Origin: SZUA-36 sp963749115
Lineage (GTDB): Bacteria; Pseudomonadota; Gammaproteobacteria; Xanthomonadales; SZUA-36
Reading direction: 5' to 3'
Assembly (NCBI GenBank): GCA_963749115.1
Contig: CAVVLP010000010.1
Span: 62,001 to 126,000, forward strand
Length of the DNA stretch: 64,000 nt
Positions 1 through 9,138 of this stretch are shown here, in pieces (within the stretch, counting starts at the first letter, position 1; every line of letters starts with the position of its first letter). The position numbers were made by a program, and so were the translations under genes. The notes below the pieces were generated by a model. The model saw nothing but the letters and a program-made list of their open reading frames with translations, was not told the DNA's origin and searched no databases.

Positions 1-1060
1 TGTTACGGTTGGCCATCGTAATGACGGCATAACGGCTGAGAGGGTCCAGGAATAGACGCGTATTGAAACCCGGGCAGTCACCGCCATGACCGGTCAGCGT
101 GCGGTCACCAACGCGGTAAACACCAAAAGCGAGACCGCGCGCGACACTCCAGTCCCAGTCCATCCACTGCACACGCTGCATTTCACGCAAGGTGTTGGCC
201 TGCAGAACTTCTTCGCTCTCGCCGCCCAGCAGACGGAACTGCCACGAGGCGAAGCGGGCCAGGTCCAGTGCCGTGGATGCAAAGCCTGCAGCCGGCGTGA
301 TGCCACGTGCGTCGTAACGCGGCATCGGCGGTAACGCGCCGTCGCGACCGGAGTATCCGTAGCCGGTGGCGATACGCGATTCCCGTTTATCGGTTGGAAA
401 ACCGGTCGATGTGTCCGTCATACCCAGTGGGCCGAGGATGTGCTCGTCGACGTAGGCCGTGTAGTCCTGTCCGGATTTTTCAGCCACGACTTCACCCACC
501 AGGCTCAGGCCGAGATTGGAGTACTGGTGATAGCGATCGGCCGCATAGATGGTGGTCTGCCCGCCCAGCAGTTCGCGAATCTGTTCACTGGTTGGAAACG
601 GGAAGTCGGGCCCCACCCAGTAGGGTGTGTCGGCTTCGCGCGGCAGGCCCGAGGCGTGTGTGAGCAAGTTCCGCAGGGTAATCTGCGGACTGCCATCGAA
701 GCCCTGCTGCAGGTTAAACCAGGGCAGCAAGGTCGATACGGGATCATCCAGCTGCACTTTGCCCTGGTCCCTGAGTTGCATCACCGCGATACCGGTGAAC
801 AGCTTCGAGATCGAGCAGATACCGTAGATCGTGTCAGCGCTCGCCGGCCTCTGGCTGTCGAGATCAGCGAACCCGGATGCACCGCTCCATACCAGATCCT
901 GGTCGTGCACGATGGCGGCGGAGAGACCGGGCACGCGATCGTATGCGCGCTGCGCCTCCAGCCAGCTTTCCGCAAGGATAAGTTCGTTGGTTAACTTGTC
1001 TGCTGCGATCGACGGCAGGCTGATCAGAAGGATGAATGTGCAGAGAAATATCCGGGTCAT
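1..1060 (-). CDS. Serine hydrolase, beta-lactamase class C family (3' end missing)
   Basis: Reads right to left off the window edge; 353 codons are visible and the C-terminus is outside. It opens with a hydrophobic signal peptide (MTRIFLCTFILLISLPSIAA). The class C/penicillin-binding fold motifs are present in order: SISK (SxxK nucleophile with lysine), YSN (YxN) and a late HGG triad. Such exported proteins are esterases, D-aminopeptidases or carboxypeptidases at least as often as true beta-lactamases, so the substrate is not inferred. The start at 1060 is chosen because GGAAG lies 7 bases upstream. No operon partner is visible; the next gene lies upstream on the same strand, 135 bases away. 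Confidence 0.9.
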   Translation of the reverse strand, partial: MTRIFLCTFILLISLPSIAADKLTNELILAESWLEAQRAYDRVPGLSAAIVHDQDLVWSGASGFADLDSQRPASADTIYGICSISKLFTGIAVMQLRDQGKVQLDDPVSTLLPWFNLQQGFDGSPQITLRNLLTHASGLPREADTPYWVGPDFPFPTSEQIRELLGGQTTIYAADRYHQYSNLGLSLVGEVVAEKSGQDYTAYVDEHILGPLGMTDTSTGFPTDKRESRIATGYGYSGRDGALPPMPRYDARGITPAAGFASTALDLARFASWQFRLLGGESEEVLQANTLREMQRVQWMDWDWSVARGLAFGVYRVGDRTLTGHGGDCPGFNTRLFLDPLSRYAVITMANRN

Positions 1061-1195
1061 GGCATGGCTTCCAGTGTCGTTCCAGGAAACCATGTTACCA
1101 CCTCGTGCCAGCCTCATTGGCTGGTGCCTGGTTCGGAAATAGTGTTAATTGACGACCATGTCGTTTCAGAGACTTGCATCATGCCGCTAATCAGG

Positions 1196-3654
1196 CTAAG
1201 CTCTAACTCGTTCCATCCCGGGATCATAAAGCGGCCTGAATGAGACGATGACAGGGTAAGTTTTTCCGGCGATTTCAACTTCCCACTTTCCCTCATCAAG
1301 ATAGGCCTGGTTAACCACCTCACCTTCAACCATCGCCAGACCCACGGCGCCACCGAGGCGTGTGGCCATAGGAAGCCGCACGGACATCACCAACAGCAAT
1401 TCCATTGCGGAGAACGATCTCGGCGTGAAACATCTGCGGCTCCGGATCTTTCACCAGCACCTGCACCAGGCGTTTTGAGTAAGGGGCCTCGGCCTTCTTT
1501 TTGACGCACTCGGCCTTGCCAATGAAATCACCTTCCTTGTTCAGGTTCACCGCAAAACCCAGACCGACCTCGTACGGGTCATCGGTGTTATCAATATCAT
1601 GCCCGTAATCACGATAGCCCTTTTCCATACGCAGGCTGGCCAGCGCCTTCAGCCCGGCATGACGCAGACCAAATTCCTTGCCCTTCTCCACGATCAGGTC
1701 ATAAACATGGCGTCGCCTGCTCAGCCGGAATATTGAGCTCATAGCCCAACTCACCCAGATAGGTAATCCGCACACAGGTCACCCTGGCGAGCCCGATATC
1801 GATTTCCTTCACGCTGCGAAATGGAAATGCTTCGTTGGAAAGGTCCGCCGTGGTCAGCGACTGGAGCAGTTCTCTCGACCTCGGGCCCTGGATATTCAAC
1901 TGCCCATAAGCAGAAGTAACATCGGTTACAAATACGTGCTGATCATCACCTATATTTCTTTTCAGCCAGGTTTCGGTATGCCGGTGCGCGGTATCGGATG
2001 CAACAACCATGTATTTTTCGTCGTTGAACTTGATAACGGTCAGATCGGCTTCGAGTTTGCCGGTGTGGTTCAGCCACTGCGTATAGGTGATCATGCCCGC
2101 TTCGCCATCCACTTCGTTGGCGGAAACGTAGTTCAGGAACTTGCCGGCATCGCGGCCCTGCACCAGGAACTTGGCCATGAATGACATATCCATGGCGATC
2201 ACGCCTTCACGGCATGCCTGGTGCTCAGCGGCCCACCAGGGGAACCAGTTTTGCCTGCCCCAGGAGAGCTTATCCACTTCGGGCTCATGACCCTCTGGTG
2301 CGTACCAGTCGGGTGATTCCCAGCCGCTGACATCCCTGAAATAGGCGCCCTGTGCAGCCAACCGGTCATGAAACGGAGATTTTTTAGCACCCCTTGCTGT
2401 TTGCGGAGAGCGTGTTGGGTAATGACATTTATACACCATCCCGAGCGATTCCAGCGCACGTTGGCGACGGTAGTCCGGGTTGCACTGGTAAGGGTGAAAA
2501 CGATCGATATTCATACCGGTGATATCAACATCCGCGGTGCCATTGAGTATCCAGTGCGCCAGCACCCTGCCGAGACCGCCACCGGTAATAATACCGACCG
2601 AGTTCAGACCCGCTGCCACCCAGTAATTTTTAAGTTCAGGTGCCTCGCCAACAATCGGGCTCAAATCGGGTGTAAAACTTTCCGGGCCGCAGAAAAACTT
2701 CCTGATGCCAATATCCATCGAGACCGGCACCCTGCTCATCGCGCGCTCAAGGAAACCACCCATTCTGTCCCAGTCAGGTGGTATCTCATCAAACGAAAAG
2801 TCGTCGGGTATGCCACCCACCCTCCATGGCGCGCAGTCCGGCTCAAACAGACCAATCATCAGACCACCGGTTTCCTCACGGTAATAGGCATGACAGGATG
2901 GGTCTTCCAGTATGGGCAGGTCTTTAACCGCACCGTCCATGTCGTCGGTGATCAGGTAATAATGTTCTGCGGCCTGGTTGGGGATGTGCACACCGGAAAG
3001 CTCCCCAAGCTGCCTGGCCCACATTCCGGCACAGTTAACAACGATCTCGGCTTTAATATCGCCCTTTTCAGTGCTCACCCCGGTTGCGGCACCACGATGG
3101 CTAAGCACACCCTTCACAGGCGTGTTCTGAATGATCTTTACACCCCTCAACCTTGCTCCTTTGGCCAGCGCCATGGTCACATCAACAGGATTGATGCGGC
3201 CATCGGTCGCGGTATAAAAACCCGCCAAAATATCGTCGACTTTCGCCAACGGGAAAAGCTCCAGGATTTCGCTGGGTGATATTTCAACTACATCAATACC
3301 ATGCCAGCGGTTAAACGCTGCAACCCGACGCTGTTCTTCAAGACGGTCGGCGTCTGAGGCCACCTCGATAAACCCACAGGCCTTAAAGCCGGTGGCCTGG
3401 CCGGTTTCCTCCTCGAGCCCCGCATACAACTCGCGCGAGTACTTACGCATTCCAATCGAGGTTTCAGAAGTCGAGCCATAGGTCGTCATCAAGCCTGCAG
3501 CATGCCAGGTGGTGCCCGCCGTGAGTTGGCTTTGTTCCAGCAGCACAACATCCTTACAGCCCATGTCAGCAAGGTGATAGGCCACTGAGCAACCAATGAT
3601 TCCACCACCGATAATGACCACTCTCGCGCTTGTGGGAAACTCGGAATTAGACAT
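1196..3654 (-). pseudogene. FAD-dependent sarcosine/dimethylglycine dehydrogenase-like protein (DAO + GcvT), two frameshifts
   Basis: The N-terminal half is a DAO-type flavoprotein with the dinucleotide fold GGGIIGCSVAYHLA. The segment TAGTTWHAAG carries the histidine that binds FAD covalently in dimethylglycine and sarcosine dehydrogenases. The C-terminal half is a GcvT-like tetrahydrofolate-binding domain (LNIQGPRSRELLQSL, then LGYELNIPAEQAT). The family demethylates N-methylglycines and passes the one-carbon unit to folate. The frame is broken twice: one extra G near 1709-1710 and another near 1357-1358, both in a GGCGT context. Translation across both gives an uninterrupted homologue of about 818 residues ending MERVRA. 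It is divergent from the thiamine operon. Either a recent pseudogene or two sequence errors; the exact substrate is unknown. Confidence 0.85.
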
Positions 3655-3762
3655 GATGATTCAACCTTATCGGGGATGTTCGGCGGGTTTCATTGTAGCG
3701 GACTTTTAGGCTTTTCTGTCTCCATTACGTTAGAATATCAACACATTCCCACGGGAATGCCT

Positions 3763-3856
3763 GAGGGGCGGCCAGTTGGCCTGAGATGTCCGGGAGTTAA
3801 ACCCAAACGGACGGACCCTTTGAACCTGATCCGGATCATACCGGCGTAGGGATAGG
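3763..3856 (+). promoter_or_regulatory. TPP riboswitch (THI element)
   Basis: The conserved thiamine pyrophosphate aptamer cores are present: CTGAGA at 3781-3786 and TTTGAACCTGATC at 3819-3831, followed by a CATACCGGCGTAGGGA block. Between them a P3 arm pairs GTCCG with CGGAC. It lies about 100 bases before a TonB receptor, PnuT permease and thiamine kinase, as expected for thiamine salvage control. High TPP should reduce expression. I do not see a clear terminator; the leader between aptamer and start codon contains a transposon-like palindrome that could serve as part of the switch. Confidence 0.95.
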
Positions 3857-3901
3857 GCGCAGTTTACTGTTCAATCTCTCCACCTTCCGGGTCTCCACAC
3901 G

Positions 3902-3936
3902 AGGAGCCTGTCGTATTTAACATGTAAATCCGACAG
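3902..3936 (+). repeat. Palindromic relic of a MITE-like element in the riboswitch leader
   Basis: The text AGGAGCCTGTCG(T)ATTTAACATG is the left terminal repeat of the element at 37690-37848, with one change. It is followed at once by TAAATCCGACAG, which resembles the right end, giving a hairpin CTGTCGTATTTA / TAAATCCGACAG around ACATG. It lies between the TPP aptamer and the receptor's start codon and ends 7 bases before the Shine-Dalgarno GGGAGG (3943-3948). It may be a terminal-repeat relic adopted as leader structure; that role is inference. Confidence 0.6.
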
Positions 3937-3953
3937 CCCCCCGGGAGGCTTTT

Positions 3954-6152
3954 GTGTTTAAAAAAATTGCTGGCTTAGTGTTGCTGGTCACGACGGGACT
4001 GGCGCCTGTGCACATCAGTGCGCAGGAATTAGCCGAGGCCGAAGGCGATCTCGAAGAAGTGATCGTGACGGCTGAATACCGTCCTGTATCTGTTCTGGAA
4101 TTACCCACCAGCATCACTGTTTTTGACCAACAGGCCATTGACCGGCGCGGTGCCGTGCACCTGGAACAATTGCTCAACCTTGCCCCGAATGTAAACTTGT
4201 CATCCGGTGCATCGCGCGGACGCTTTGTGCTGATTCGTGGCATCGGTGAACGCAGCCAGTTCGTCGAGCCGATCAATCCATCGGTGGGCCTGATCATCGA
4301 TGGTATGGATTTCACCGGTATCGGTGGTGCGGCCAGCACACTGGATATGCAGCAGGTCGAAATTCTGCGCGGGCCGCAAGGCACTTTATTTGGTGCCAAT
4401 GCCCTGGCCGGGTTGATCAACATGGTTTCGAACGGCCCGGAAGATGAAATGGATGGCTATGCCAGCCTGACCGTTGGCAACTATTCCCGCCTCACAGCCA
4501 CGGCTGCCGTGGGTGGTCCGCTGTCACCAGAACACGGGCTTCCGCCTGGCTGTGCAGGGCAATAAAAACGATGGCTTATATCGACAATATATATCTCGAT
4601 CGCCACACCAACGACATTGATGAGTTCACCGCACGCGGAAAATTTAGCGTGGGAAGCCAGTGATGATTTCTCCCTTGATGTCACGCTGTTTTACAGTGAT
4701 GTAGACAACGGCTATGACGCCTTTTCACTGGATAACACCCGCGAAACCTACTCGGATGAACCCGGCCATGACCGGCTGGAAAGCTGGGCGGGAGCGCTTC
4801 GCGCCAACTGGCAGGCCACCGACACGCTCTCACTTGAGGCGCTGCTGAGCCATGTGGATGCCGATACCGAGTACGGCTACGACGAGGATTGGAGCCACAC
4901 GGGAATTTGCGACAGCACCGCCTGCGATTCCGACATCTGGGGCTTTGACTGGTGGTACTCATCAACGGATAACTACATCCGCAACAACAAAAACACCACC
5001 GCCGACATCCGCCTGGTCTCCAACAAGGGTACCGACATGGCATCGTGGGTTGCCGGTGTCTATTACCGCGACCAGGATCAATCCCTGCTACGTGAGTACA
5101 CCTACAATGCCGGCGATTTCAACAGCCAGTACGACACTAAAAACCTGGCCGCCTACGGTCAGGTGGACCTGCCATTTGCGCAAGCGTGGACCTTCATAAC
5201 GGGGTTGCGTTATGAATCACGTGACTGGGATTATGATGACAATGTCGAAGGCGATAGCCGCTCCTCGGATGACGAGAGTTTCTGGGGCGGAAAGGTGGCC
5301 CTGGAGTACCGCACGGCGTCAGGCACGCTGCTCTATGGCCTGGTATCACGGGGTTACAAGGCCGGTGGATACAACTCCGCCCTGGCCAGCAAAATCCCCG
5401 ATCTCGAACAGGATGGTATTTTCGTACCACCCGAAAACCTGGTGTTTGGCTCAGAAACGATGTGGAACTACGAACTCGGCCTGAAGGGCAGTTTTCTGGA
5501 TGACAGCTTGACACTCAGCGCCGCCTTGTTCTACCAGGACAGGGACGATATGCAGGTCAAGCAATCTATCGTGATACCGATGGATCCGACATCATCGGCC
5601 TGCCCCTGCAACTTCATTGACAGCTTGCAGAACGCTTCCGGCGGCACCAATAAGGGATTGGAAATTGAAAGTCACTGGCAGGTCACTGAAAACATCAAGC
5701 TCTTCGCTAGCCTGGGATTGCTGGATACAGAATACAAAAACTACCTGAGTTATTCACACGCGGATGCCGATCTTGAAAACGGTATTCCATACGATTTGAG
5801 TGGCCGCGCCCAGGCCCACGCACCGGATACCCAGTACGCACTCGGGGCACAGTTCTTTTTTGCCCAAAACTGGTTCGCACAGGTAGATATCGAGGGCAAG
5901 AGCTCGGCCTATGCCTCTGCCAATCACAATGAAAAGCTGGATGGCTACACCCTCTTGAATCTGCGCCTGGCCTATGAAACCGAACGCTGGAGCATTGCTG
6001 TGTGGGGGCGTAACCTGACCGATCAGGATGTTCAAACCCGTGGTTTTGGCGGTTTTGGAAATGACCCTCGCAAATTGTATGAAACCGAGGCCTACTATCA
6101 ACTGGGTGAACCCAGGGTTTATGGTTTGGATGTGAGATATGAATTTTACTAA
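3954..6152 (+). pseudogene. TonB-dependent outer membrane receptor, probable thiamine uptake, three clustered frame breaks
   Basis: An outer membrane beta-barrel receptor of about 730 residues. The start is GTG 3954, five bases after GGGAGG. A signal peptide is followed by a TonB box (LEEVIVTAEYR), the plug domain (RGIGERSQF, VEILRGPQGTLFGANALAG) and a C-terminal barrel ending in aromatic F-Y. It follows a TPP riboswitch and precedes a thiamine permease and kinase, so thiamine or a precursor is the likely cargo. Three frame breaks fall within 120 bases: near 4536-4538, near 4582-4590 (one extra base, or loss of two in a TA run) and near 4646-4653. Together they restore the original frame, but TAA at 4563-4565 interrupts it. 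Everything either side is well preserved, so sequence error is a serious alternative to gene death. Confidence 0.85.
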
Positions 6153-6167
6153 GCAGGCAAGCTGCCC

Positions 6168-6797
6168 ATGAGTGACTGGCTACAGTCATTGCTCACGGCT
6201 CAAGCCATGTCTCCCTGGGAGGCGGTGGCGGTTATTTTTGCCATCGCTTACCTGTTGCTGGCGGTCAGGGAAAATATACTCTGCTGGCTTTTCGCCTTGC
6301 TGAGCACCGCGATCTACACGATCCTGTTCTGGGATGTCAGCCTGCTGATGGAATCGGCATTGAATGTCTATTACATGGCGATGGCCGTCTATGGCTGGCA
6401 ACAATGGACCCGTGGCGGCAGCAACGGCGGTGATGAACCACACGCGCTTGGCATCCAGTCCCTGTCAATCCGGCAACATGTCCTGGTGATTGCTGCAATT
6501 GCCATTCTCAGTTTGGTTTCCGGCTACCTCCTTGGTGAGCACAGCTCAGCTGCGTGGCCCTATGTTGATTCATTCACTACCTGGGCCAGCGTAATCACCA
6601 CCTATCTTGTCACCCGTAAGTACCTGGAAAACTGGCTCTACTGGATAGTCATCGATACGGTATCAATTCCGCTATATATCGATCGCGGCTTAAACCTGAC
6701 TGCCCTGCTATTCGTCGCCTATGTTGTGATCGCTGTAGTCGGTTACTTCAAATGGCGTGATCACTTCCGTGCCAATGGCCAAGTTGTTGCAGCCTGA
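6168..6797 (+). CDS. pnuT: PnuC-family permease, PnuT-type thiamine transporter
   Basis: An inner membrane protein of 209 residues with about seven hydrophobic segments. It carries the family signature ENWLYWIVIDTVSIPLYI followed by the last helix (LLFVAYVVIAVVGYFKW). PnuC proteins carry nicotinamide riboside or, in the PnuT branch, thiamine by facilitated diffusion driven by later phosphorylation. The TPP riboswitch, the receptor 15 bases upstream and the kinase 11 bases downstream favour thiamine. The frame is intact, in contrast to both neighbours. Regulation is expected from the riboswitch at 3763-3856 as part of one transcript. Confidence 0.9.
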   Translation: MSDWLQSLLTAQAMSPWEAVAVIFAIAYLLLAVRENILCWLFALLSTAIYTILFWDVSLLMESALNVYYMAMAVYGWQQWTRGGSNGGDEPHALGIQSLSIRQHVLVIAAIAILSLVSGYLLGEHSSAAWPYVDSFTTWASVITTYLVTRKYLENWLYWIVIDTVSIPLYIDRGLNLTALLFVAYVVIAVVGYFKWRDHFRANGQVVAA

Positions 6798-6808
6798 GAG
6801 CATAATTG

Positions 6809-7556
6809 ATGGTTGGTCCGATTGGAGTGCCGGGCTTCACTCCAGACCGGTCCTTATCGGATGAGTTAAGCGGTGGACGAAGCAACCGAAGTTTTCTTCT
6901 GAATTCCGATATCGGCAAATTGGTGCTGCGTATCAATGGCACGGGCTCGTTATTGCCCGGTGCGGGCCGCGACAACGAAATCAGAATCTGGCAGGAAGCA
7001 AGCAAACAGGGAATAGCACCACCGCTGGTGTTCGTCGATTCCAAAAACCAATACCTGGTAAGCACCTACATCAAAAACGAACTGCCACCACAACCGCAAC
7101 TCAACCCGGCCTGTGTTGACCAGGCTTTCAACTCTGCTGGATCGCTGTCACCAACTGGATATCAACGCACCAACCATCAACTATTTCGACCACATCGAGC
7201 ACTATTGGCAAATCATCGAATCCGGAAACAAATCCTCCAGCCCAACTTTAATCAATCAACGCAAACCGATGCAGTTATTGCTCGAATCACTCCTCAACAG
7301 CAACACCCCAACCGGCCTTTGCCACCACGATCCCGTGATAGCCAACTTCGTCGGCACCCCCGACCGCCTCTACCTGATCGACTGGGAATACGCCTCGAAC
7401 GGACTGCAAATCATGGATTACGCAGCGCTGGCAACAGAGTGGAAACTGGACGATGCAGCCGTTCTGGAACGCACGAATTTCGAACCTGGATTGCTTATCA
7501 AGGCTAAGCTGCTGTATCGGTACCTCTGTTTACTTTGGGAAGACGCGATCACTTAG
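6809..7556 (+). CDS. Thiamine kinase-like phosphotransferase (APH fold), one frameshift
   Basis: Aminoglycoside/choline-kinase fold. The nucleotide loop is LSGGRSNRSFLL, a lysine sits in GKLVLRIN, and the catalytic loop CHHDPVIANF is followed by the metal-binding LIDWEYA. ThiK enzymes phosphorylate thiamine to thiamine monophosphate, which would trap vitamin brought in by PnuT. The start ATG 6809 lies 11 bases after pnuT; TTG 6806 is an alternative. A net +1 base between about 7100 and 7116 splits the frame (QLNPAC to RLSTLLDRCHQ). Both parts match one protein of about 248 residues. Assignment to thiamine rests mostly on the operon and riboswitch. Confidence 0.8.
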
Positions 7557-7949
7557 GCTTTGTTGGGGTAGCCAGTAAGCTGTAGTAACCCAGATTTGAG
7601 TTTTATAGACTTTCTCAGTCAGATCAGTTTAAGTCGTCCGCTTATTGCCACGAAGCAACCAATCATGAAACATCTTTTTCAATGTGCTGACGTGGCGCTA
7701 TCGGCCAACTGCGGTCATTCGCGAATCACGCCCGCATTGGAGATGTTGGCTCGGTTCGCGTCAGTACAGGGAGCACTTTACTTACGCTAATTTGAGAATG
7801 AAGCCATTGTGTGCACTTAGACCACAAACGAAAACTTCCAGTATTTGTTTGAACTATGATCTTCACGAATGTAAAAAGCCCGAAATAATGCTTGATTCAA
7901 GGGAGGCGTCCATATATGTCTTCACTCTTTTTTTCCTTTTTCCTGTGCA
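7557..7949. other. Intergenic stretch without recognised genes
   Basis: 393 bases between the converging thiamine operon and FG-GAP gene. Short open frames exist (for example 7596-7790 plus) but have no ribosome-binding site, no recognisable domain and no partner. I see no convincing terminator hairpin. Confidence 0.5.
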
Positions 7950-9128
7950 CTAATCTGTTTGTTTAATCTGAAAATAGACGATATTGGCGCCCCCTGAATT
8001 CCCCGCGACAATATCAGGCAGTCTGTCACCATTTATATCGCCAAGACCCAGTGCATAAGTCATGTCTTCGGCCGATCCAAACTCAGAAAGTAGCGTTAAC
8101 TGGCCCGTACCATCGTTTAAAAACACCCGATTCTTGTCTTCGACATTGGCAATGACAATGTCAATATCCCCGTCCGCGTCCAGATCGTCAGCCAAAATCG
8201 CATAACTGTTTCCGGTTTCTGCTCCAAACTGTTGGCTTAGTTTAAACACACCCTCGCCCTGGTTGAGTATTACGCCATTGGGCTCTCCAATGTTTGCGGT
8301 CACAATGTCTGGCCTGCCATCGCCATTCATGTCGGCAACAACCACTCCACGGGTATCATCCTTGCCCGAGCCAAACGGGATTGCGTTACCGAATTTCAAA
8401 TTGCCCTCTCCCAGCAGAATTTTATTCTGACCACCGTCCCGGTTGGCCAGGATCAAATCAACCTGGCCGTCCTCATTCATATCAGCGACCTTGACGGCCA
8501 AAGTACGATCTGACAGATCGCCAAACGTCGTTGGTTGGGCTGTTTTAGACTGATCCATACCAGGGAAGCGCCCGCCACCATCATTAACGAACAACTGGTT
8601 TGGCGTGCCCCGGCAAATCTCCAATATATCCAGGGCTCCATCGCCGTTAAGATCAGCGATTTCTATGCTGCGAGTATTGGACTGAATATCACCAAACATG
8701 TGTGCTGGGCCAAATTGGCCTGTGCCATCATTGAAAAAGATTTGATTTTCCTGTTTGTCAGAGGCTTGAACTATATCCAGATCGCTGTCGCCGTCCATAT
8801 CTGCCAATTTAACAGTGTAGGCTGTCCGTTCATAAGCACCCAGTTTTATCCGTTTGGTCAAGCCTCTGTTTTCCGCGTTAAAGTAGATGTAGTTTGCCTG
8901 AGGCCAATGACGGCCGTTGGCCTCTACCATGTCCAAATCCCGGTCTCCATCAATATCGCCGAGCGCGATACCCGCAGTGAAAAAAGGCTCAACTGAAATG
9001 GGATAAGACCTGCTGTCGGAATAATTGATGCTCTCGGCAGCGAACACTACGCTCTGGCAGGACAGCCCAAGCAAGCAGGCAAATATCCACAAAAGAGTGG
9101 TTAAGCATAAACTCATCGTTTGTTGCAT
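7950..9128 (-). CDS. Exported FG-GAP/VCBS repeat beta-propeller protein
   Basis: About 392 residues with a signal peptide (hydrophobic run LCLTTLLWIFACLLGLSC). Seven calcium-binding FG-GAP repeats follow, seen as DIDGDRDLD, DMDGDSDLD, DLNGDGALD, DMNEDGQVD, DMNGDGRPD, DLDADGDID and DINGDRLPD at 50-60 residue spacing. This predicts a single seven-bladed, Ca-stabilised propeller with no added catalytic domain. Such proteins act in adhesion or as binding modules; the ligand is not predictable. The start 9128 is favoured over 9146 because AAGGGG precedes it by about seven bases. It begins 10 bases after the stop of the metallo-hydrolase gene, so the two are probably translationally coupled. Confidence 0.88.
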   Translation of the reverse strand: MQQTMSLCLTTLLWIFACLLGLSCQSVVFAAESINYSDSRSYPISVEPFFTAGIALGDIDGDRDLDMVEANGRHWPQANYIYFNAENRGLTKRIKLGAYERTAYTVKLADMDGDSDLDIVQASDKQENQIFFNDGTGQFGPAHMFGDIQSNTRSIEIADLNGDGALDILEICRGTPNQLFVNDGGGRFPGMDQSKTAQPTTFGDLSDRTLAVKVADMNEDGQVDLILANRDGGQNKILLGEGNLKFGNAIPFGSGKDDTRGVVVADMNGDGRPDIVTANIGEPNGVILNQGEGVFKLSQQFGAETGNSYAILADDLDADGDIDIVIANVEDKNRVFLNDGTGQLTLLSEFGSAEDMTYALGLGDINGDRLPDIVAGNSGGANIVYFQIKQTD

Positions 9129-9138
9129 AAGAACCCCT

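Noticed and set aside
440..994. Plus-strand open frame of 184 codons
   Set aside because: It is antisense to the serine hydrolase whose SISK, YSN and HGG motifs read on the minus strand; no ribosome-binding site or domain.
1..1060. Calling the first gene a true antibiotic beta-lactamase
   Set aside because: The motifs fit the wide serine hydrolase family; nothing visible separates a resistance enzyme from an esterase or peptidase.
2368..3279. Plus-strand open frame of 303 codons
   Set aside because: Antisense to the DAO domain of the flavoprotein; composition is that of a shadow frame.
7596..7953. Short plus-strand open frames between the thiamine operon and the FG-GAP gene
   Set aside because: No ribosome-binding sites, no conserved motifs, unusual composition for coding sequence.
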